Source: an uncultured Collinsella sp.
Lineage (GTDB): Bacteria > Actinomycetota > Coriobacteriia > Coriobacteriales > Coriobacteriaceae
Length of the DNA stretch: 7,713 bases
Direction: 5' to 3'
Assembly (NCBI GenBank): GCA_900551625.1
Contig: URWZ01000067.1
Location: 1 to 7,713 of the forward strand
The notes beneath the pieces were generated by a model. It was given only the letters and a program-made list of their open reading frames with translations. It searched no databases and was not told where the DNA came from. The number at the start of each line of letters is the position of its first letter. The stretch's first letter is position 1. Below, one piece after another: positions 1-5,432 of this stretch. The position numbers and the translations under genes are program-made.

Positions 1-1
1 C

Positions 2-820
2 GTCCGTCTCGACGACGATGAGTATCAGGCAAAGATGACCGAGCTTGCAAATTATTATGATGAGCTTTGCGCCGAGATTAGCCGCGTGCGCGAAGTCGGC
101 TACGAGAGCACCGACATCATCTCCATGAGCGAGGAGTTCTTTGGCATTTGCGACGATGCTACGCGACTCGCAGAGGACTACTCTCAGGAGAAGGCGTCGG
201 CGCTCAACTATCTCGAGGGCTTGGTGATCATCGACATCGTGGGCTTGGTGGCGACCTTTGCGGTCGAAGTTGTTCGCGCGGTGCGCACTGCCGCACTCAA
301 TCGCGAGCTGCAGAACAAAGTCTATCTCGACGAAGCCACGGGACTGCCCAACAAGAACAAGTGCGAGGAGATCTTGGGGCAGGAGCAGTCTGTCTCCGCG
401 GAGGCGCCCGTTGCGGTATGCGTCTTCGACCTTAACAATCTGCATGCGGTCAATAACAGCTTTGGTCACGAGAAGGGCGACGAATACATCCGCTCTTTTG
501 CCCGGCAGCTGGGGCGTGTGGCGTCCGAGACCTGCTTTGTGGGTCGTGACGGCGGCGATGAGTTTATCGCGGTGCTATGGGATGCCGATCGAGCTGCCGT
601 GGAGTCCTGTCTCGCTCGGGTTCGTGCGAACGTGAACGAGTGTTCCGAGGCTCACCCCGACATGCCTATCAGCTATGCGGTGGGCTACGCGCTTTCCAGC
701 GATTTCGATGAACCGCCTACGATGCGTGAGCTCTTTTCTCAGGCCGACAAAAACATGTACATCGACAAGAACCGCGTAAAGGCAGCCGAGACAGCCGACC
801 CGCAACGCGAGGACCGCTAA
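2..820 (+). CDS. Membrane-anchored GGDEF protein, probable diguanylate cyclase (5' end outside window)
   Basis: Likely makes cyclic di-GMP from two GTP at the inner face of the membrane. The reading frame is open from base 2. The first ATG, at 35, has no convincing ribosome binding site and the 11 codons before it read as protein, so the true start is probably outside the window. Numbering from that ATG: a mainly helical, acidic segment (1-58) resembles the sensory helices of chemoreceptor-like ectodomains. One membrane segment follows (about 61-80), then a GGDEF domain (about 97-248). Visible motifs are TGLPNKN (102-108), FDLNNL with the metal-binding Asp132, GHEKGD (144-149), an intact GGDEF (173-177), and the usual closing ADKNMY block. 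The active site looks complete. The inhibitory RxxD site expected five residues before GGDEF reads SETC, so classic product inhibition is probably lost. The family call is firm; the signal sensed is unknown. Confidence 0.9.
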   Translation, partial: VRLDDDEYQAKMTELANYYDELCAEISRVREVGYESTDIISMSEEFFGICDDATRLAEDYSQEKASALNYLEGLVIIDIVGLVATFAVEVVRAVRTAALNRELQNKVYLDEATGLPNKNKCEEILGQEQSVSAEAPVAVCVFDLNNLHAVNNSFGHEKGDEYIRSFARQLGRVASETCFVGRDGGDEFIAVLWDADRAAVESCLARVRANVNECSEAHPDMPISYAVGYALSSDFDEPPTMRELFSQADKNMYIDKNRVKAAETADPQREDR

Positions 821-836
821 ACCCGTCCCAAATGAG

Positions 837-1715
837 CTAGTTGAGAAGTTGGGCCATGGCGTTGACGAATTTTTGTACTTGGAGGGTAGGCTCGAGCGGA
901 TAGTGCAAAAAGACCGGCACCTCTCGCCCGCACAGGAACGGTACGCCCACAAAGGCCGGGTGCACGCCCGACCACGCTCCGCAGGTGAGAACCGCGTCGC
1001 CCTTTTCCTCCGCCTCGTTAAAGAGCGCAAAGTCGAAGCTGTCCACGTCGATCACGTCCACGCCGCCGTCGGCCAACAGGTCGATGCGCAGGCTGTCCAT
1101 GGCGTCGTTGCCGTGGCGGAGCACGCGCAGGGGCATGCCCTCCAAGTCGGCGACCGTAATGCGTGTCTTGCGCGCCAGCGGGCTCGTGCGCGGCACGTCG
1201 ATATAAAACGGCACATTGACGATGCGGAGCTTTTGGCAGGTGTCGCCCCAGCGCGGGGTCGAAAAACTCGACTGCACCACATCGACCTCGCGGCCCAAGC
1301 TGCGCATGACGGATTCGCGCTCGTCGTAGAGGTCGCTTACCGGCACGATCTCAAATCGCAGCGATGGCTCCAGCTCGTGCACACCCGTCCACATCGACAG
1401 CGTCTGGCGTCCCGGGCACATCATCGACACGCCCAGGCGCACGGCACCGCCATCGCCCGCCGCGCGTCGGGCACGGCGCAGCGCGTCCTCGGACTGCCGC
1501 ATGATCGAGCGCGCGTCATCCACCAGCAGAGCACCCGCCGGCGTCACCTTGACGCCTGAGTGCGAACGTTCGAACAGTGTGATGCCGAACTCGGCCTCGA
1601 AGCCCGACACCTGCTTGACGAGCGCCGGAGTCGACACGCGCAATTTTGCCGCCGCACGCGAGAAGCTTCCCAGCTCCGCGGCGGCCGATATGGCCTCAAG
1701 TCGTCGATCGTACAC
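837..1715 (-). CDS. LysR-type transcriptional regulator
   Basis: A 292-residue DNA-binding regulator of normal LysR-family length. The N-terminal winged helix-turn-helix covers about residues 5-62; the AAAKLRVSTPALVKQVSGFE stretch (21-40) and the following GITLFER are the family signature. The effector-binding domain runs from about 91 (RLGVS) to 290. The start is GTG at 1715, supported by an AGGAG ribosome binding site (plus-strand 1722-1726) six bases upstream. The gene is divergent from the SDR-MFS-Gfo/Idh operon with a 234-bp gap. In this family that arrangement usually means the regulator controls the neighbouring operon and often itself, in response to a pathway metabolite. That role is inferred from position; the inducer cannot be predicted. 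Its 3' end faces the GGDEF gene 16 bp away. Confidence 0.92.
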   Translation of the reverse strand: MYDRRLEAISAAAELGSFSRAAAKLRVSTPALVKQVSGFEAEFGITLFERSHSGVKVTPAGALLVDDARSIMRQSEDALRRARRAAGDGGAVRLGVSMMCPGRQTLSMWTGVHELEPSLRFEIVPVSDLYDERESVMRSLGREVDVVQSSFSTPRWGDTCQKLRIVNVPFYIDVPRTSPLARKTRITVADLEGMPLRVLRHGNDAMDSLRIDLLADGGVDVIDVDSFDFALFNEAEEKGDAVLTCGAWSGVHPAFVGVPFLCGREVPVFLHYPLEPTLQVQKFVNAMAQLLN

Positions 1716-1765
1716 GTCAATCTCCTGTTTTCACGTCCGTGGCCACATGGTGCCACAGAGGGGTT

Positions 1766-1777
1766 GTTTTCGCAGGT
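1766..1777 (-). promoter_or_regulatory. Motif copy A (inverted), candidate operator
   Basis: GTTTTCGCAGGT is the perfect 12-bp reverse complement of copy C at 1882-1893. It lies 51 bp before the regulator start, within what would be the regulator leader. Together with copies B and C it suggests a binding site set for the LysR-type protein or another regulator, possibly with DNA looping over about 105 bp. The repeat is seen directly; the binding role is inferred. Confidence 0.4.
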
Positions 1778-1782
1778 CACGC

Positions 1783-1794
1783 GCTCAATTGAGC
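1783..1794. promoter_or_regulatory. 12-bp perfect palindrome, candidate operator
   Basis: GCTCAATTGAGC is an exact self-complementary 12-mer in the divergent region. It overlaps the last bases of the candidate -10 box of the lysR-type gene and lies close to its expected transcription start, the position expected for an autoregulatory operator. It does not have the T-N11-A form typical of LysR boxes, so its partner protein is uncertain. Confidence 0.35.
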
Positions 1795-1818
1795 ATAGAC
1801 TGCATCGCACAGTGTAAA
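1792..1818 (-). promoter_or_regulatory. Candidate promoter of the LysR-type gene
   Basis: On the minus strand TTTACA (plus 1813-1818) is followed after 15 bases by TATGCT (plus 1792-1797). The boxes match the sigma-70 consensus at 5/6 and 4/6. The spacer is shorter than the ideal 17, so the assignment is weak. The -35 box lies within an imperfect dyad (1814-1830, AACC-TAC-GGTT core), a further possible protein site. Confidence 0.3.
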
Positions 1819-1851
1819 CCTACGGTTAACGCCATTCTAACAATTATGCAA

Positions 1852-1880
1852 TTCACCTGCGCAAATGCAAAGCATACGAT
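1852..1880 (+). promoter_or_regulatory. Candidate promoter of the SDR-MFS-Gfo/Idh operon
   Basis: TTCACC (1852-1857) and TACGAT (1875-1880) are separated by 17 bases, each matching the sigma-70 consensus at 4/6. The predicted start near 1887 would give a leader of about 63 nt. Weak boxes at perfect spacing fit a promoter needing an activator such as the divergent LysR-type protein. Motif copy B overlaps the -35 box and copy C lies at the predicted start. Confidence 0.45.
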
Positions 1881-1893
1881 AACCTGCGAAAAC
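1855..1893 (+). promoter_or_regulatory. Tandem motif copies B and C, candidate operators
   Basis: Copy B (ACCTGCGCAAA, 1855-1865) and copy C (ACCTGCGAAAA, 1882-1892) are direct repeats differing at one of 11 positions, with starts 27 bp apart. They bracket the -10 element of the candidate operon promoter. With inverted copy A they make three sites in about 130 bp, more than chance would readily give. Function is inferred from position only. Confidence 0.4.
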
Positions 1894-1896
1894 CAC

Positions 1897-1923
1897 GTGG
1901 GTCGATTAATGGGAGCGACCCAC
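1897..1923 (+). promoter_or_regulatory. Leader hairpin upstream of the SDR gene
   Basis: GTGGGTCG (1897-1904) and CGACCCAC (1916-1923) form a perfect 8-bp, GC-rich stem with an 11-nt loop, ending 26 bases before the SDR start codon. There is no U-run after it, so it is not an intrinsic terminator. As RNA it could stabilise the transcript end or affect access to the ribosome binding site (AAGGGA, 1937-1942). As DNA it could be an operator. Its left arm overlaps CCACGTGG (1893-1900), an 8-bp palindrome that could pair alternatively. Confidence 0.45.
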
Positions 1924-1949
1924 AGGGAGGCACAAGAAGGGAAGTTCCT

Positions 1950-2831
1950 ATGAGCAACTGGCTTAAGCTCGAGGGCGATGTCTGCGCCGTGACCGGCGCA
2001 CTCGGCGGCATGGGCGTCGAGATCTGCCGCGAGTTCGCCCGCAATGGCGCCAACGTCGTCCTGCTCGATCTGGACGAGGAAAAGGTCAAGGCCGCTGCCG
2101 CCGACCTCGCTGCCGAGTTTGGCATCCACGCCGAGGGTTACAAGATGAACGCCACCGACGAGGCCGAGGTTCAGGCTGCCGTCGACGCCACCATCGCCAA
2201 CTTCGGCCGCGTCGACGTTCTCGTCAACACCGCCGGCATCCTGCGCTTCGCAGCTATGGAAGACCTGCCGCTCTCCGACTGGAACGAGGTCATCAACGTC
2301 AACCTCACCGGTTACTTCATCACCTCGCAGCGCTTTGGTCGCGAGATGATCAAGGCCGGCCAGGGTCGCCTGGTGCACATCTCGACCGTCGCCAGCCACT
2401 CCCCCGAGACGTTCTCGGGCGTGTACAGCTCCACCAAGGCGGGCGTCAACATGATGTCCAAGATGCTCGCCGCCGAGTGGGGCCCCTACGGCGTCCGCTC
2501 CAACTGCGTCGAACCCTGCTTTGTTAAGACCCCGATGTCGGCCAACTTCTACGCCGACCCCGAGGTCGAAAAGAGCCGCAGCCGTCTGATCGCCACGCGC
2601 CGCATCGGCGAGGTCAGCGATATCGCCAACGCCGTCATGTTCCTGGCGTCCAAGCGCTCGGACTTTACCACCGGCGACGCCATCAAGGTCGACGGCGGCT
2701 TCTCCAACATGATGGGCGACCTCACCGCCAAGCCCGGCGGCCGTCGCGCCTATGCCGACAACTACCTTAAGAACAAGGGTGTCGAGCTCTGGTCCGATGA
2801 GTCCGGCGTCGCCAAGCCGACTGACCAGTAA
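1950..2831 (+). CDS. SDR-family NAD(P)-dependent dehydrogenase
   Basis: A 293-residue classical short-chain dehydrogenase/reductase that should interconvert a hydroxyl and a keto group on a small substrate in the cytoplasm. The nucleotide-binding TGALGGMG is at 15-22. Asp40 and Asp42 follow beta-strand 2 and favour NAD(H) over NADP(H). NTAG (93-96) and the NVNLTG block (116-121) with the structural/catalytic Asn are present, as are Tyr159 and Lys163 of YSSTK. The residue 13 before the catalytic Tyr, normally Ser, is Thr146, which keeps a hydroxyl. Classical members end near residue 250; this one has a 38-residue tail after VDGGFSNM (248-255), rich in charged and aromatic residues. Start ATG 1950 has AAGGGA seven bases upstream. 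First gene of the operon; the substrate is not identifiable, and FabG-like automated names would be unsafe. Confidence 0.93.
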   Translation: MSNWLKLEGDVCAVTGALGGMGVEICREFARNGANVVLLDLDEEKVKAAAADLAAEFGIHAEGYKMNATDEAEVQAAVDATIANFGRVDVLVNTAGILRFAAMEDLPLSDWNEVINVNLTGYFITSQRFGREMIKAGQGRLVHISTVASHSPETFSGVYSSTKAGVNMMSKMLAAEWGPYGVRSNCVEPCFVKTPMSANFYADPEVEKSRSRLIATRRIGEVSDIANAVMFLASKRSDFTTGDAIKVDGGFSNMMGDLTAKPGGRRAYADNYLKNKGVELWSDESGVAKPTDQ

Positions 2832-2843
2832 ACCAACCTGACA

Positions 2844-2874
2844 GGGAGGTCCCGCGGACACGCCCGCTCCTCCC
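2844..2874 (+). promoter_or_regulatory. Intercistronic hairpin between SDR and MFS genes
   Basis: GGGAGG (2844-2849) pairs with CCTCCC (2869-2874), and an inner GCGG (2854-2857) pairs with CCGC (2864-2867). No U-tract follows, so termination is unlikely. A transcript-stabilising or processing element that sets the ratio of dehydrogenase to permease is plausible. Pairing is read from sequence; function is inferred. Confidence 0.35.
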
Positions 2875-2897
2875 CCGTATCGATTAGAAAGAGTCCA

Positions 2898-4154
2898 ATG
2901 GCTTCCACCAACTCCAACAAGGGTCGCGCCGTCGTGCTTTCCGCCGCGTGCGTCACCATGTTCTTCATCAGCTCCATCGCGCTGTATTCCGTCGTGAGCA
3001 AGAACCTGCTCGCCGTCTACCCCGAGTGGTCGAGCGCCCTTACCTGGGCGTTCCCGGTCTTTCAGACCATCATGGCCGTGACGGGCATCTTCGCCGGCCG
3101 CATCTCCGATAAGATCGGCCCGCGCAACGTCGTGATCGCCGCCGCCGCGTGCTACGGCGTGGGCTGGTTCATGTCCGGCACCGTCACCGAGCCGTGGCAG
3201 TTCTACCTGTGGTTCTCGCTCGTCGCCGCCATCGGCAACGGCCTGGGCTACAACCCGGCACTCACCACCGGTCAAAAGTGGTTCATCGACAAGAAGGGCC
3301 TCGCCTCCGGCATCACCCTGGCCGCTTCGACCGCCGGCCCCGCCGTGCTGTCCCCGGTGCTCGCCTCGCTGCTCATCCCGAGCCTGGGCATCTTTGGCGC
3401 CCTCAAGGCACTCGGCGTCATCTTCTTTGTGACGATCGCCGCCTCCGCCCTGTTCCTGAAGGCCCCCGAGGCCGGTTGGCTGCCCGAGGGCTTCGAGGCC
3501 CCCAAGGGTGGCGCACATGCCGGCACCTTCGGTGACCTCACCCCGGGCGAGATGGTCAAGACCCCGCGCTTCTGGGTCCTCATCATCACCTTCGCCTTCG
3601 CCGCCACCGCGGGTACCCTGCTCGTGGGCAAGGTTGCCTCCATCGCCGCCGTCCAGCTCTTCGCCGATCCCACGAGCGCCGCGGCCGTCGCGCTCGGCGG
3701 TGTGGTGGTCTCCGTCAACACCTGCGCCAACCTGGTCGGCCGCCTGTCCTTTGGCCAGATCATCGACAAGCTCGGCGCCTATAAGTCGCTGCTCATCAGC
3801 CTTGTCGTCACCATCGTCGCGCTCGTCATCATGTCGATGAGCTTTACGCAGAGCATGTTCTTTGTGGCACTCGCCCTGCTCGGCTTTAGCTTTGGCGCCC
3901 TGCTCGTCATCTACCCGCCGCTCACCGGTGGCGCCTTTGGCACCAGCAACATCGGCGTCAACTACGGCATCATGTTCCTGGGCTATGCCGCTTCCACCTG
4001 GATCAGCCAGCCCATCACCGCCGTGCTGTATCACGCCGAGGCCGGCAGCGCCGCCTACCAGCAGTCTTTCTACGGCGCCATTGTGATCGCCGCCATCGCC
4101 GTCGTGCTCACCGTCTACATGATGGTCTCCGACAGCAAGAAGAAGTCCGCTTAG
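2898..4154 (+). CDS. MFS permease, oxalate/formate-antiporter (OFA) type
   Basis: A 418-residue inner-membrane transporter of the major facilitator superfamily, with about 12 membrane helices in two halves joined by a hydrophilic loop (about 188-222). Family marks are the loop 2-3 motif GRISDKIGPR (67-76) and its second-half counterpart GRLSFGQIIDKLG (281-293). The YNPALTTGQKWFIDKKGLASG block (118-138), TPRFWVL (222-228) and NYGIMF (355-360) are typical of the OFA branch. The predicted helix 11 (about 354-375) has no Lys or Arg, whereas oxalate transporter OxlT needs a lysine there, so oxalate is unlikely as substrate. The C-terminus is lysine-rich and probably cytoplasmic. The ribosome binding site is weak (AGAAAGAG, 2886-2893). 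Lying between two dehydrogenase genes, it most likely brings in their substrate or exports the product. Confidence 0.9.
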   Translation: MASTNSNKGRAVVLSAACVTMFFISSIALYSVVSKNLLAVYPEWSSALTWAFPVFQTIMAVTGIFAGRISDKIGPRNVVIAAAACYGVGWFMSGTVTEPWQFYLWFSLVAAIGNGLGYNPALTTGQKWFIDKKGLASGITLAASTAGPAVLSPVLASLLIPSLGIFGALKALGVIFFVTIAASALFLKAPEAGWLPEGFEAPKGGAHAGTFGDLTPGEMVKTPRFWVLIITFAFAATAGTLLVGKVASIAAVQLFADPTSAAAVALGGVVVSVNTCANLVGRLSFGQIIDKLGAYKSLLISLVVTIVALVIMSMSFTQSMFFVALALLGFSFGALLVIYPPLTGGAFGTSNIGVNYGIMFLGYAASTWISQPITAVLYHAEAGSAAYQQSFYGAIVIAAIAVVLTVYMMVSDSKKKSA

Positions 4155-4162
4155 TTTTACCG

Positions 4163-4193
4163 ATGCGACAAAGGGACAGCCCCTCTGTTGCAT
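4163..4193 (+). promoter_or_regulatory. Strong intercistronic hairpin between MFS and Gfo/Idh genes
   Basis: A 31-nt stem-loop with a 13-position stem: ATGC-G-ACA then GGG on the 5' side pairs with CCC-T then TGT-T-GCAT on the 3' side. It contains one G-U pair, one A/C mismatch (4171/4185) and a five-base loop (4176-4180). No U-run follows, and the next gene has its own strong AAGGAG site at 4213-4218. Most likely an mRNA stabilising or processing element; partial termination cannot be excluded. Confidence 0.45.
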
Positions 4194-4223
4194 TCCACCG
4201 GTCACCAGTATTAAGGAGTCGAA

Positions 4224-5264
4224 ATGTCTGAGCTCAACCCCGTCCGCATTGCCGTTATCGGCGCCGGCGCCATGGGCCGCAACCACATCCGCTTTGTCAC
4301 CGAGGAGCCCGAGGCCGAGCTCGTCGCCATCGCCGACGCCTTTGAGGGCGCCCGCGCCACGGCCGAGGCCGCCGGCGTGCCGTTCTTTACCGATCCCGCC
4401 CAGATGATGGACGAGGTCAAGCCCGAGGCCGTCATCATCGCCACCCCCAACGACCTGCACCTGGGCGTTGCCCGCGAGGCCGTGAAGCGCAACATCGTGC
4501 CGCTGGTCGAAAAGCCGATCTCCAACGACCTCGAGGATGCCCAGGCCTTTGCCGCCGAGGCCGAGACCGCCGGCGTGCCCGTACTCGTGGGTCAGCACCG
4601 TCGCCACAATCCCTTCGTCAACAAGGCCAAGGAGATCATCGAGTCCGGCGAGCTGGGCAAGCTCACCGTGTCGAGCTTCCACTACATGATCTATAAGAAT
4701 GACGAGTACTTCGATGTCGAGTGGCGCCGCAAGAAGGGTGCCGGCCCGATCCTGGTCAACCTGGTGCACGACGTCGACCTGCTCCGCTACCTGCTGGGCG
4801 AGCCCGTTGCCGTCCAGGGCATGCAGTCCAGCGCCGCCCGCGGTTTTGAGACCGAGGACTCCGCCGTGGTCAACGTCCGTTTTGCCGATGGCGCGCTCGC
4901 AAGCATGACCATCTCTGACGCCACCGCCAGCCCCTGGAACTGGGAGGCCACCGCTCGCGAGGATCCGCAGTACCGCCCCTTCGACGCCGACGCCTATTTT
5001 ATCGGTGGCACCAAGGGCGCCCTTTCGCTGCCCCGCCTGCACCAGTTCTCCTACGACGGTGCCTCCAACTGGCACAAGCCGCTGCAGATGGAGATCCCGG
5101 CTGTGGACCCGGCGCTGCCGCACAAGATGCAGCTCAGGCACTTTGTGAAAGTCGTCCGCCGCGAGGTCGAGCCCGTCGTGACCCCCGCTGACAACGTTAA
5201 GACGCTCACGCTGCTTAACGCCATCAAGGAGGCCGCCGAGACCGGCCAGCTCGTCGAGCTGTAA
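4224..5264 (+). CDS. Gfo/Idh/MocA-family oxidoreductase
   Basis: A 346-residue cytoplasmic NAD(P)-dependent dehydrogenase of the family acting on sugars, inositols, sugar acids and, in some members, glycosides. The N-terminal Rossmann fold has GAGAMG (13-18) and Asp38 after beta-strand 2, favouring NAD(H). The catalytic EKP is at 96-98. The C-terminal domain has NLVHDVDLLRYLLGE (179-193), with His182 and Asp185 in the usual active-site positions. Length is normal. The start has AAGGAG (4213-4218) five bases upstream. Last gene of the unit, 69 bp after the permease gene and followed by a terminator. Paired with an SDR it could carry out a two-step oxidation/reduction, such as epimerisation through a keto intermediate. 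The segment around SPWNWE (236-241) probably marks a subfamily I cannot name. The family call is firm; the substrate is unknown. Confidence 0.93.
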   Translation: MSELNPVRIAVIGAGAMGRNHIRFVTEEPEAELVAIADAFEGARATAEAAGVPFFTDPAQMMDEVKPEAVIIATPNDLHLGVAREAVKRNIVPLVEKPISNDLEDAQAFAAEAETAGVPVLVGQHRRHNPFVNKAKEIIESGELGKLTVSSFHYMIYKNDEYFDVEWRRKKGAGPILVNLVHDVDLLRYLLGEPVAVQGMQSSAARGFETEDSAVVNVRFADGALASMTISDATASPWNWEATAREDPQYRPFDADAYFIGGTKGALSLPRLHQFSYDGASNWHKPLQMEIPAVDPALPHKMQLRHFVKVVRREVEPVVTPADNVKTLTLLNAIKEAAETGQLVEL

Positions 5265-5337
5265 TGCCTTAAGAGCGGCCGCGGCAGAAGCCCCATGCCG
5301 AGCCCCTCGGTCCGCCACCAATAAGCCCCTCTTCTTT

Positions 5338-5372
5338 GCCCCGCGAGCAGCCTCATGCCCGCGGGGCTTTTT
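5338..5372 (+). terminator. Rho-independent terminator of the SDR-MFS-Gfo/Idh operon
   Basis: GCCCCGCG (5338-5345) pairs perfectly with CGCGGGGC (5360-5367), and an inner GCA/TGC pairing extends the stem past one mismatch. Five T residues follow (5368-5372). It lies 73 bp after the Gfo/Idh stop codon, the expected end of the three-gene transcript. The preceding bases include a small CCGAG-CCC-CTCGG hairpin (5298-5310) of no clear role. Confidence 0.85.
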
Positions 5373-5432
5373 GCTACTTCGCTGACGATTTTTCTGAGAC
5401 GGGGGCTATTTTGCACCTCGGCTTGATTCGTT

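Noticed and set aside
849..1559. A 236-codon plus-strand open frame opposite the LysR-type gene
   Set aside because: The minus-strand frame has a full LysR helix-turn-helix, a good ribosome binding site and family-typical length. The plus-strand product is rich in Arg, His and Ala with no motif.
1739..1756. GTGGC/GCCAC inverted repeat near the regulator start as a LysR box
   Set aside because: Only five base pairs with an eight-base spacer, and no T-N11-A pattern; such dyads are common by chance in this composition.
5275..5310. GC-rich palindromes after the Gfo/Idh stop (GCGGCCGC and CCGAG/CTCGG) as the operon terminator
   Set aside because: Neither is followed by a T-run; the stem at 5338-5367 with five T residues is the better terminator.
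1785..5321. A 1178-codon open frame on the minus strand across the whole SDR-MFS-Gfo/Idh operon
   Set aside because: It is antisense to three genes with clear family motifs and arises from the G/C-biased third codon positions. Its product is a low-complexity Gly/Asp/His/Ala/Val mix with no recognisable domain.
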